Source: Ignavibacteria bacterium | GTDB lineage: Bacteria > Bacteroidota > Ignavibacteria > Kapaibacteriales > UBA4661 | Length of the DNA stretch: 10,060 nt | Assembly (NCBI GenBank): GCA_013298375.1 | Contig: JAAFHM010000149.1 | Location: 1-10,060, forward strand | Direction: 5' to 3' | In this document: in pieces, positions 1-6,425 of the stretch | Layout of the letters: each line of letters starts with the position of its first letter | Numbering within the stretch: position 1 is the stretch's first letter | The notes under the pieces: model-generated | Told to the model about the DNA's origin: nothing | The model's database searches: none | Seen by the model: only the letters and a program-made list of their open reading frames with translations | Translations under genes and position numbers: made by a program

Positions 1-134
1 AAAAGAGTATCAGCATCTTCTGTAATTGCAGAAACGTAGTCGGTACGGTACATACAAGGAATCAATACTGTAAAAATTGTTGGTTTTATTCTGCAAGATA
101 ACGAAATTATTATCAAAACGGTATAATTGCACGA
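1..134 (-). pseudogene. Possible N-terminal fragment of a family 2 glycosyltransferase (partial, no ATG)
   Basis: The minus strand is open from a TAG at 137-135 to the left edge. From about position 83 it reads PTIFTVLIPCMYRTDYVSA and continues with an acidic stretch ending ADTL. This resembles the first beta strand and following helix of GT2 glycosyltransferases (pattern F-S-V-x-I-P-x-Y-N-R-x-D-Y). No ATG lies between the stop and this motif. A TTG or other rare start, a start lost by mutation, or chance similarity are all possible. The gene body, including any DXD motif, would lie outside the window, so the assignment rests on about 25 residues only. The stretch is AT-rich like the neighbouring lipoprotein gene, from which it would diverge. 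Confidence 0.3.
122..127 (+). promoter_or_regulatory. Candidate -10 box upstream of the lipoprotein gene
   Basis: A perfect TATAAT lies 77 nt before the ATG at 205, but no good TTGACA-like -35 box is found 16-18 bp upstream. In AT-rich DNA this match can occur by chance. It is listed only as the best-looking promoter element for the downstream gene. Confidence 0.25.
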
Positions 135-204
135 CTATCTTTTCAATTTGGTTAAAATACTGCTTGGATATTGTTAGCATGGCTCTTTAAAAAACATAAG
201 AACA

Positions 205-711
205 ATGGAAAATTTCACTATGCAAAAATCACCAAAAACAAGGATTTGTATGCGTTTAGCAAAATTTTTTGTCTCCTTCGCTCTTACAATCTGGGTTGCT
301 ATATCTGCTTGTCAGCCAATTAGTGGACCAATACCACCAGATTTTAACTTTACACTTGATAGCGCTTCAATAAATGTTACGCAACGGTATCAAAATTTGA
401 TGATTACCTACACGCGAAACAATCAACTTGATTCCGTACCCGAAATTACATTTATGACAAGAGAAACACAGATGAGAAAGTCGGTAAATATTGTGCAAGC
501 ATATAGGGTTTTGGAAATTGCCACAAGTTATAATGTTGCTCGGTTTGAGGTAAAAACCCCGAATCGTTCACTTGGGATAATTACTCTCACCTTGGAAGCT
601 GATAAAACAAGGTTTTATGGCTATAAAATTCGTGAGGTTATGTTCAACAATACCGTATTGCGCCCTCGCACGGATTTATCAGAATATTCTTTTGACTTTC
701 CTATCAACTAG
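205..711 (+). CDS. Predicted lipoprotein of unknown function
   Basis: This is a small exported protein of 168 aa. After a basic N-region there is a hydrophobic segment (KFFVSFALTIWVA) ending in the lipobox ISAC at residues 33-36. Cleavage by signal peptidase II and lipidation of Cys36 are therefore predicted. The mature part (about 132 aa) is rich in beta-forming Thr, Val, Ile, Asn and Tyr and has no motif I recognise. The ATG at 205 gives an unusually long N-region. An internal ATG at 250 has AGGA five bases upstream and would give a compact 21-residue signal, so it is a serious alternative start, as is the ATG at 220. Base composition is clearly more AT-rich than in the genes to its right. 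It converges with the reductase gene across a 148-nt gap and shows no operon partner inside the window. Confidence 0.75.
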   Translation: MENFTMQKSPKTRICMRLAKFFVSFALTIWVAISACQPISGPIPPDFNFTLDSASINVTQRYQNLMITYTRNNQLDSVPEITFMTRETQMRKSVNIVQAYRVLEIATSYNVARFEVKTPNRSLGIITLTLEADKTRFYGYKIREVMFNNTVLRPRTDLSEYSFDFPIN

Positions 712-771
712 AGGTTGGTCGTGGGGTTTGAGTTCGGTAGCGGCATTGTTCGTTCATCGTACATTTGCGTG

Positions 772-799
772 TTGGCTTGGGCGCAGAGACACTAGCCAA
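772..799. other. Short inverted repeat in a convergent intergenic gap
   Basis: TTGGCT (772-777) and AGCCAA (794-799) are exact inverted copies separated by 16 nt, and outer G-T pairs could extend the stem slightly. It lies between the 3' ends of the lipoprotein and reductase genes, where a terminator is expected. There is no adjacent T-run on either strand (the nearest, on the plus strand, is about 25 nt further on), so intrinsic termination is doubtful. The rest of 712-859 shows nothing recognisable. Confidence 0.25.
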
Positions 800-859
800 T
801 GTAGGTACAATAATTCAAGTGCAGTTTTTTTCATCATCAAAACCGCCATTGCTCGCGCC

Positions 860-1804
860 TCAAGACTCATCGCGCAACATTTGCCCAAATGCCGCTTCCA
901 AGTGCAATGCTTGCCATTTGGGAGCTAATGCTGCTTGAAGTTTTGCGGTACTGAGGGAAACATCACGCACACGGGTTGTGTAGGCGGGAATATCGTCCAT
1001 CGTGCAGGCAACAATGCCACTCGTGTCCAGTCCCGACACCGCAGCATAGCGCTGGACGAAACTCACACGGTCTATGCGCTCCGCGCCGCCACAGTGGTAG
1101 ATATTACCGTAGTTTTTTGTTTCCAAAAGCAGGAGAATGGCATCAACAATATCGGGGATATACGCCGGGGTGCGGAATTGGTCGGTAAAGAGTGTTGGTT
1201 GTTTGCCGCTTTTGAGCGCATCAAGGGCAAATTGTGGGAATCCGTTTGCCCACGCCACACCGCGCCCAAACATGAGCGCGGAACGAAGAATAATCCACTT
1301 TCCAAACGATTGTTCCTGAAGAAAACGCTCGGCTTCTATCTTGGTTTTGCCATAGATAATCGTTGCATTGAGCGCGTCCGACTCTGTATAGAAGCCGTCT
1401 TCCAGAACATTTTTCTCGCCATTAAAAACAAGATCGGTAGAAAGATACACCATAGGGATTTGATGCGCCACCGCCACAGCGGCGACGTTCTGCGTTCCGA
1501 GAACATTGATGGAATATGCGGTATCGGGGTCTTTTTCGCAAGCAAGCGGTGCTGAAAATGCGGCTGCATGAATAACGGCATCAGGCAGATAATCCGCAAA
1601 ACAGGCTTCAATAGAGGCTTTGTCGAGGACATTTAACTGCGCGGGCTGTTGCTGCGCCGATGCGGGATAGCTCTGCGGTGCGGATGACGTGCTAATCGTC
1701 GTAATTCCTCGTTTGTGCAGATGCAGTGCCGCATTCCAGCCAAAAAAGCCCATTCCGCCCGTGATGAGAATGCGTGAAAATGCGTTGGAGGGAGCGGTTG
1801 TCAT
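860..1804 (-). CDS. NAD(P)-dependent sugar-nucleotide reductase, RmlD/extended SDR family
   Basis: The 314-aa protein has a Rossmann-fold N-terminus with the nucleotide-binding glycine motif TGGMGFFG at residues 15-22. The SDR catalytic elements follow: STD at 122-124 (in LSTDLVFNG, typical of RmlD-like proteins) and YxxxK at Tyr151/Lys155 in IYGKTK. The layout and length (about 300 aa) match dTDP-4-dehydrorhamnose reductase and relatives, which reduce a 4-keto sugar nucleotide in the cytoplasm for surface polysaccharide synthesis. No other rhamnose genes (rmlA, rmlB, rmlC) are present, so the exact substrate is not assigned. The open frame extends upstream to 1966, but that would run into the divergent gene starting at 1899. 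The ATG at 1804 precedes the Rossmann fold by a normal short leader, and tandem ATGs at 1843 and 1840 are alternatives. No start has a clear Shine-Dalgarno sequence. Confidence 0.85.
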   Translation of the reverse strand: MTTAPSNAFSRILITGGMGFFGWNAALHLHKRGITTISTSSAPQSYPASAQQQPAQLNVLDKASIEACFADYLPDAVIHAAAFSAPLACEKDPDTAYSINVLGTQNVAAVAVAHQIPMVYLSTDLVFNGEKNVLEDGFYTESDALNATIIYGKTKIEAERFLQEQSFGKWIILRSALMFGRGVAWANGFPQFALDALKSGKQPTLFTDQFRTPAYIPDIVDAILLLLETKNYGNIYHCGGAERIDRVSFVQRYAAVSGLDTSGIVACTMDDIPAYTTRVRDVSLSTAKLQAALAPKWQALHLEAAFGQMLRDES

Positions 1805-1898
1805 ATTTTCATTAGTTTTCGGTGTATGAGTAATTGCCATCATCAGAAAAAATCCGTAATTTGTTGCGCAAGTCACTTTTAACGAATTTGGATATACC
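1805..1898. promoter_or_regulatory. Divergent promoter region between the reductase and the PH-like membrane protein gene
   Basis: This 94-nt gap must hold the 5' control regions of both divergent genes if their chosen starts are right. I see AT-rich stretches but no convincing -35/-10 pair on either strand, no operator-like palindrome and no Shine-Dalgarno sequence before the ATG at 1899. Confidence 0.35.
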
Positions 1899-2399
1899 AT
1901 GAACGCCCCCGAAACACGTTCCGAAGCGCCCCAGACAATGCCAGAGCAGGAATTCCCTCTCCGCATGGATTTCTATTGGCAAGCGATTGCGGTGTACGCT
2001 TTGGCTCTTATTTGCTATGCTCTTATTCGAGGAACGGTTTGGGATGGCTCTATTACGCTGACCTTGCGCGACCCGATTGTGGTTGTTTTGGGCGTATTGG
2101 TGCTGGGTTCGTGCTTGTGGTCGTTGGGGAATTGGTTCATGCGCCGTTCTATCGTTGTCGGCGATGCATATATTCGCTTTACCAATCGTTTCCGTTCGCG
2201 CACCTTTCAACAGACGGATATAGATGTTATCTCCATTGGCAAGCAAAAAATACTCAAAGTGCGCGGCGTGTATAAGTTAGTGAAAATTCGCCTTCGCAGC
2301 CGCCGTCGCCTTCTGCGCATCCGCCCTTCTCTCTATCAGCATGAGCAAGAATTAGTGCAAACGCTCATTGCCCTTAAACGCCGCATTGCCGCACGGTAA
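1899..2399 (+). CDS. Two-TM membrane protein with possible bacterial PH-like domain
   Basis: The protein is 166 aa. A hydrophilic N-terminus of about 23 residues is followed by two hydrophobic segments (about 24-45, FYWQAIAVYALALICYALI, and about 57-79, IVVVLGVLVLGSCLWSLGN) separated by a short polar loop. The remaining 85 residues begin RRSIVVGDAYIRFTNRF, alternate like beta strands, and end in a very basic helix-like tail (RLRSRRRLLRIRP, then LIALKRR). Two TM helices followed by a small beta-rich domain with a strand such as IVVGDAYIRF resembles the bPH_2/YdbS style of membrane proteins, but I see no decisive motif, so this is a fold-level guess. No enzyme function is suggested. Sixteen nucleotides separate its stop from the next ATG, so the two genes are probably co-transcribed. 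The ATG at 1899 lies 94 nt from the divergent reductase start. Confidence 0.7.
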   Translation: MNAPETRSEAPQTMPEQEFPLRMDFYWQAIAVYALALICYALIRGTVWDGSITLTLRDPIVVVLGVLVLGSCLWSLGNWFMRRSIVVGDAYIRFTNRFRSRTFQQTDIDVISIGKQKILKVRGVYKLVKIRLRSRRRLLRIRPSLYQHEQELVQTLIALKRRIAAR

Positions 2400-2406
2400 C
2401 GTGCTT

Positions 2407-2411
2407 GGAGG
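2407..2411 (+). promoter_or_regulatory. Shine-Dalgarno GGAGG before the second gene of the plus-strand unit
   Basis: GGAGG sits 4 nt before the ATG at 2416 and 7 nt before the ATG at 2419. It is the only strong Shine-Dalgarno match before a gene in this window. It rules out the longer open frame that begins with TTG at 2368 inside the upstream gene, and by spacing slightly favours the second ATG. Confidence 0.6.
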
Positions 2412-2415
2412 CTTT

Positions 2416-3036
2416 ATGATGTACTTTTCCGTGATTCGTCTTATGGCTTGCCTTGTTCTGGCTGCCATGCCCGCTTGGGCGCTGCAAACCAGCACCATGC
2501 GTAATCTTGATCTTTGCGATTCGCTTGTTCAGATTTCATCGCGCAGAATTGCCAAACAACTCCGCACTCCGCTTTTTCCTCAAGACACGCTCCACATCAG
2601 CATTGTTGCCCACGAAGGAGCATGGATGCTGGAGAATGCGCTTTTCGCCCATATTCCAAAAGCCAAGCGTTTTCGCGCTCTTGATAGTAATGTTTTCCGC
2701 GCAAAACTCACCGTTCGGATTGCCGACCTTTCGACCCGCTATTTTGCTTGTGCTGGTAATTTTGATGCCGTTGCCCGCGAGATTTCTTGCGTTCTTGCTG
2801 CCAATGTGGAAACGCGCGATGGTACGATGCAGACATTGGAACAGGTGACGGAGCAGCGCCGCGACACGGTTTCCCGCCAAAGCATTCCGCAACTGGAAAG
2901 CAAACAATACTCATTTGCGGCGGCAAATCTGCCGGAAGCCACTCCCAATCTGTGGAAACAGGTGATTGAACCTGCCATTGTTATACTTGCCGGGGCACTT
3001 GTTGTGGCGCTGTTTTTTCTTGTTCGGACGATGTAG
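2416..3036 (+). CDS. Exported protein with C-terminal membrane anchor, function unknown
   Basis: This 206-aa protein (205 aa if the adjacent ATG at 2419 is used) begins with a clear signal peptide (YFSVIRLMACLVLAAMPAWA, likely cleaved after AWA near residue 23). It ends with one TM helix (IVILAGALVVALFFLV, about 186-201) and a short RTM tail. The middle, about 155 residues, would lie in the periplasm. It contains a run SSRRIAKQL, two Cys residues in the middle (CAGN and ISCVL) that could form a disulfide, and a Gln/Glu-rich region before the anchor. I do not recognise the family. A GGAGG at 2407-2411 supports the start. It follows the PH-like membrane protein by 16 nt, which suggests that both act at the inner membrane. 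Its stop lies only 4 nt from recognisable transposase debris, but the intact C-terminal helix argues against truncation. Confidence 0.75.
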   Translation: MMYFSVIRLMACLVLAAMPAWALQTSTMRNLDLCDSLVQISSRRIAKQLRTPLFPQDTLHISIVAHEGAWMLENALFAHIPKAKRFRALDSNVFRAKLTVRIADLSTRYFACAGNFDAVAREISCVLAANVETRDGTMQTLEQVTEQRRDTVSRQSIPQLESKQYSFAAANLPEATPNLWKQVIEPAIVILAGALVVALFFLVRTM

Positions 3037-3040
3037 AGAA

Positions 3041-3229
3041 AGTCCGTAAAGGGATTACTGGCTCAATGGATTCTTCGGCGAGCTACTCAACAACGTATCG
3101 GCATCATAGCCTTTATCGCCAATAGATACACTCGGGTCGGTAAGTGCCAACAATTTCATGAGCATGAGAAATATCGGCATATTGCCCCAGCGTAAGAAAA
3201 AAGCAGTTTCCGCATCTGCTACACCACAT
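3041..3229 (-). pseudogene. IS5-family transposase relic (frameshifted, truncated)
   Basis: On the minus strand three frames in succession spell the C-terminal part of the catalytic domain of an IS5-type DDE transposase. From 3196 one frame reads LTLGQYADISHAH. After a one-base shift near 3157 a second frame reads KLLALTDPSVSIGDKGYDAD and continues TLL to 3088. A third frame then reads, after an in-frame stop, LAEESIEPVIPLRT to 3041. Families of this type have the order LTpGq-aDi-A-LL, then (A/G)DKGYDad, with the second catalytic Asp in the DKGYD block, then gi-PVIP. At least two frameshifts and a stop make it inactive. The N-terminal part and the C-terminal Glu region are absent, and no terminal inverted repeats or target duplication are visible. 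It lies between two convergent genes, where an old insertion would be tolerated. Confidence 0.7.
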
Positions 3230-3260
3230 TGAGAGCCTCACTGGGAAGCGAGACCCTCAA
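3229..3260. other. Imperfect inverted repeat downstream of the deacetylase gene
   Basis: TTGAG at 3229-3233 pairs with CTCAA at 3256-3260, and inner bases pair with interruptions (CTC with GAG near the loop), giving an imperfect hairpin. It sits 26 nt past the stop of the minus-strand deacetylase gene and next to the transposase relic. There is no following U-tract on the minus strand, so it may be a degraded terminator, a remnant of an IS end, or chance. Confidence 0.25.
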
Positions 3261-3285
3261 ACTAATCACGTTACTGAGCCTTGAT

Positions 3286-5877
3286 TTACTTTTTCTGCTC
3301 CGTCTTTGCGGGCTGCTGCCCCGCCGCATTGAGTGTTTGAGCAGCATGGAGCAGATTCGTCATAATGCGGTATGCGCCCCCGACTCCTGCCGGAAGCTGA
3401 CGAAACCACGCATAGCCTGTGTAAATAAACGCGCCTTTGCCATGCCGTGCCAGCAGCATTCCGCCTTTTTTCTCAGTGTCTCCGGCATCATTGCAGGAAA
3501 AAAGCGATTCGTAGCGGTCATCCCATTTGCTGGCGAAATACAAACCGCGTTCCTGCACCCATCCGTCGAAATCCTGCGGCGTAATCACATTTGGCTCGTT
3601 GAAAAGAGGATGATTGGCTTTCAATATTTTTACTGTCGCATCTTCTTCGGTAACGCGGTCACGGGAAAGCGTGAATGGGTAAGGACCAATGCTGTCCGTC
3701 ACCAAGCCCGATGAAAGCTGGTATTGAACAATCATCGTGCCGCCCGCAGCAACATACTCCATCAAACGGCGATATTGCTGGCGAAGGCGTGGACGGGCAT
3801 TGTCGTTATAGACGCGGATACCGCTCACAATCGCATCGTAGCGCGACAAATTCCCTGTTTCGATTTCATCATCGGAGAGCATCGTCACCGCAAAGCCGCA
3901 TTGTTTCAGGTATTCTGCCACGTCGTCGCTTGCGCCGTCAATATAGCCAATCGTTTTGACCGTTTTTCGCAATTCCATCCGAACCAGACGTGCCTTCGCG
4001 TCGGGGAAAACGGTTTGTGCGGGAATGTGCGTGTAGGAAATCGTCGTCATACCCTTGCTGACGGTCGTGGTGGCTGTTGTGCCGACGCTTGCCTCGGCAA
4101 CAACGTATTCATCGGGGTTTACTGACACAAGCGGTGGTTTCACGCTGAAAACCGCCCGCACTTCGTCGCCTTTATTCGTCAGTGTAAAAGGAACGTTTTC
4201 GGGTGTGGCTTTCCAGCCTTCTGGCAAGCGCAGACGCACTGTTCCGACGGCTTTTGGAGTGTTTGCTTGCACCAACACACTCACTTCTTTGCTTGCGGAA
4301 TCAGCAAACACAAAAGCGCGCTGTGGGAGATTGAGCGCAACAGCCGGAGTAACGGCAAATGGACGATATAATTCCCCTAATACACGGTCAGTACGGCGGT
4401 GCAGCACGGGAGCCGTAAAGGTGATTTCCTCATTGCCAATGACGACGACGAATGAAACTTCCAGCGCGGGCTTATTTTCGGGCTGACCGATAAGTGTTTG
4501 GTCGGCAACCGTAAATACGCCCTTTTCCGGCGGACTTTGCAGCCAATAGGGTTGCGAAAGCGGCGTGGAAGCGGGTATAGTTTTCGTAACAGTGATAGTT
4601 TGGAATTTACCCATTTGAAGCGGTTTACCGATAATCGAATCGCCGGAGAATGGGAATAATACGCGCTTGAGCATAATGCTTCCCACGGTGCGGCTGACAA
4701 TCGAAGCAGCAATGCGGACTGTGCCGCCCGGAACGCCGGAAAAGCCCGTCTCGCCTTGCTGAGGCTGGTTTTGGGCGATTGCCTCAATCCACATTCCCGA
4801 CGCGGAGCGCATGACTTCAAGAAGTTCTTTGCGCTTTTGCGGAATCCAATAATCTTCGCCCGTGGCTTTCTGCACATCGTTCATGGCTTTGTAGGCTTTT
4901 GCCAGTGTCGGCAGAATAGCGGCGGGGTTTTCCGGTTGGAAGGCTTTTCGCGCTTCATCCAAAAGTTTGCCAATTTCTGCGCCGCCTTTGATGCGGCTCC
5001 ACGTCATGTCCACGCCGGAGAAAATATCGCCCTTTGCCGAATCGCCCGCCAAATGCTCGAAATAATTGATAGCCTCGCCACGCAGCGCACTTACACCAAA
5101 GCCTTGACTTTTGTGCATAGAGCGGCTTTCGGCGGCAAGTTCGGTGGCGGATTTGCCCAAAAGCGAGTTGTAGGCGCTCAGGTCTATGGTCGGGTATTGG
5201 GCAATATTCGCATTGCCACCGTTTGCTTTGCGTGCTTCAATAATCGGCAACCACGCATTCCAGAGCAAACGTTTTGCTTGCCAAACTTTGACGAATTTGA
5301 GTTGTTCGGGAAAACGATTCGGGTCTCCTGCGGCGGCAAAGGCTTCGCCCGCGAGAATCGCCGAAGCAGTATGATGTCCGTGTCCGCCTTCACCTGTTGT
5401 TGGGAAGCGCGTTACAATCACATCGGGGCGCATTTTACGGATTGCCCAAACAACATCAGCTAGGACACGGTCTTTGCCCCAGATTTTGAAGGTTTCATCA
5501 GGTGTTTTGGAAAAGCCAAAATCCAGCGCCCGTGTAAACATCTGTTCTCCACCGTCAATCCGCCGTGCTGCCAAGAGTTCTTGTGTGCGGATGATGCCCA
5601 ACAGTTCCGATTGTTCGCTGCCAATAAGATTCTGCCCGCCGTCGCCCCTCGTCATGGAGAGATAGGTAGCGCGAAAAAGTCGCTCATTGGCGCAATAGGC
5701 GATAAATGCGGTATTTTCATCGTCGGGGTGCGCAGCCACGTAGAGAACGCTTCCGAGGGTGTTGAGTTTTTTCAGGGCATTTTGGAGTTTAGCAGCATTC
5801 AAAACTTCTGCGGGTTGTGCCGAAAGAAGGGTGCTGCAAGCAAGAAGAAAGGCGCAAATAGACAGATAGCGGGTCAT
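3286..5877 (-). CDS. Secreted PIG-L (LmbE-like) family deacetylase with long C-terminal extension
   Basis: The 863-aa protein starts with a signal peptide (MTRYLSICAFLLACSTLLSA, cleavage likely near SAQ at 19-21). The PIG-L/LmbE domain occupies about residues 40-300. It has the metal-binding AHPDDE at 49-54, a TRGDGGQN block at 76-83 and the distal His motif GGHGHHTASA at 164-173, all intact. Known family members hydrolyse N-acetyl groups from sugars such as GlcNAc conjugates using zinc; the substrate here is unknown. The rest is a large beta-rich region (about 400-620) followed, near 635-850, by a GATase/ThuA-like domain (KTIGYIDG, YDAIVSG, YVAAGGTMIVQYQ). This multidomain form of about 800-870 aa is frequent in Bacteroidota. 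The open frame reaches a TTG at 6120, but the ATG at 5877 begins the signal peptide and overlaps the upstream stop as ATGA, indicating translational coupling. It is the last gene of the operon. Confidence 0.88.
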   Translation of the reverse strand: MTRYLSICAFLLACSTLLSAQPAEVLNAAKLQNALKKLNTLGSVLYVAAHPDDENTAFIAYCANERLFRATYLSMTRGDGGQNLIGSEQSELLGIIRTQELLAARRIDGGEQMFTRALDFGFSKTPDETFKIWGKDRVLADVVWAIRKMRPDVIVTRFPTTGEGGHGHHTASAILAGEAFAAAGDPNRFPEQLKFVKVWQAKRLLWNAWLPIIEARKANGGNANIAQYPTIDLSAYNSLLGKSATELAAESRSMHKSQGFGVSALRGEAINYFEHLAGDSAKGDIFSGVDMTWSRIKGGAEIGKLLDEARKAFQPENPAAILPTLAKAYKAMNDVQKATGEDYWIPQKRKELLEVMRSASGMWIEAIAQNQPQQGETGFSGVPGGTVRIAASIVSRTVGSIMLKRVLFPFSGDSIIGKPLQMGKFQTITVTKTIPASTPLSQPYWLQSPPEKGVFTVADQTLIGQPENKPALEVSFVVVIGNEEITFTAPVLHRRTDRVLGELYRPFAVTPAVALNLPQRAFVFADSASKEVSVLVQANTPKAVGTVRLRLPEGWKATPENVPFTLTNKGDEVRAVFSVKPPLVSVNPDEYVVAEASVGTTATTTVSKGMTTISYTHIPAQTVFPDAKARLVRMELRKTVKTIGYIDGASDDVAEYLKQCGFAVTMLSDDEIETGNLSRYDAIVSGIRVYNDNARPRLRQQYRRLMEYVAAGGTMIVQYQLSSGLVTDSIGPYPFTLSRDRVTEEDATVKILKANHPLFNEPNVITPQDFDGWVQERGLYFASKWDDRYESLFSCNDAGDTEKKGGMLLARHGKGAFIYTGYAWFRQLPAGVGGAYRIMTNLLHAAQTLNAAGQQPAKTEQKK

Positions 5878-6425
5878 AATGGTGGAATATCGTAAAGTGA
5901 TGAAGTTGATAATTTCAAAAGTTGTTCTAAAAGCTCGTTTGCCAAGCCTTTGCTGATGCGGGTTTCGATGAGTGCGTGTGCGGGATTGCGCGGACAAGGC
6001 TCTTCGAGAGAGAAATGCGTAAGCGGGCAATAGTTTTGTGCTGGATTCCACTGGCAAGGAGATTCTCTCGTGAAGAGCGTTTGAGGGTATTGCTTGTAGG
6101 GAACATTCCAGCAATGGCAAGGGTCGGGAAGGATAGAAATGGTCGTGGGATTGTGAGAAAAAGCCCCAGCAATATTGGCAAGGTCTTGAACTTGAAAAAC
6201 CAACGCCTTGACGAGATATTTTTCCGGCGGAGCATCAAGATCGCCTCGCCAAATTGTCCATAACTGATCCAACGTGATATGCGAAATGCGGCTTACCGAT
6301 GTATTTCCATCTCTCCGAAAGACCTGTGAAGCCCGTATTATTCCCGTTGTCGGGTCAATATCTGTACTCATAATGGCACGGGCAAGAAATTCGTCAGGTC
6401 TGAGAGCATCAAGCGGGGAGGTCAT
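5874..6425 (-). CDS. ORF183: conserved-type hypothetical protein with Cys-rich internal repeat, partner of ORF165
   Basis: This 183-aa soluble protein of unknown function has no signal peptide or TM helix from its ATG at 6425. An N-terminal part reads IIRASQVFRRDGNTSVSRI (29-47), followed by LDQLWTIWRG (52-61) and a segment KALVFQVQDLANIAG (73-87). The C-terminal part contains NPAHALIETRISKGLANELL (147-166). This order (an S-x-F-R block, SV-R, a strand ending V-x-x-L, then P-x-x-N-P-A-H-A-x-I and a final helix) resembles, from memory, a widespread uncharacterised family. Between them lies a threefold Pro-Cys repeat at 102-103, 123-124 and 143-144, with extra Cys at 105 and 133. The ATG at 6425 lies 17 nt inside ORF165; an ATG at 6371 or an earlier one at 6563 is possible. 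It overlaps the deacetylase by 4 nt. Confidence 0.7.
   Translation of the reverse strand: MTSPLDALRPDEFLARAIMSTDIDPTTGIIRASQVFRRDGNTSVSRISHITLDQLWTIWRGDLDAPPEKYLVKALVFQVQDLANIAGAFSHNPTTISILPDPCHCWNVPYKQYPQTLFTRESPCQWNPAQNYCPLTHFSLEEPCPRNPAHALIETRISKGLANELLEQLLKLSTSSLYDIPPL
5967..6128 (-). repeat. Threefold internal repeat in ORF183 (PC-x-x-N-P unit of about 20 residues)
   Basis: Three successive segments share a pattern: DPCHCWNVPY (101-110), SPCQWNPAQN (122-131) and EPCPRNPAHA (142-151), spaced 21 and 20 residues apart and preceded by an acidic pair or RE/EE. At DNA level the first two start with the same CCTTGCCA, and the third with CCTTGTCC. This points to tandem duplication of a short coding segment rather than convergence. 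The five cysteines are concentrated here. Confidence 0.6.

Noticed and set aside
822..829. T-run that could mark an intrinsic terminator for the lipoprotein gene
   Set aside because: No stable GC-rich hairpin directly precedes it; the nearest inverted repeat (772-799) ends more than 20 nt earlier.
935..1555. 206-aa open frame on the plus strand
   Set aside because: It lies entirely antisense to the reductase, whose protein shows Rossmann and SDR motifs. The plus-strand translation is low-complexity with no domain.
3088..3230. A genuine small minus-strand gene covering GDKGYDAD
   Set aside because: A single frame does open here, but conserved transposase blocks continue in different frames on both sides, which fits a decayed gene better.
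3229..3714. 161-aa open frame on the plus strand starting at the end of the transposase relic
   Set aside because: Most of it is antisense to the 3' end of the deacetylase and it has no Shine-Dalgarno sequence or family similarity.
4756..5463. 235-aa open frame on the plus strand
   Set aside because: It is antisense to the PIG-L deacetylase coding frame; the translation shows no recognisable domain and no supported start.
5878..6120. N-terminal extension of the deacetylase from a TTG at 6120
   Set aside because: It would hide the signal peptide that begins at 5877 and overlaps ORF183 coding sequence; the ATGA overlap is a far better start.
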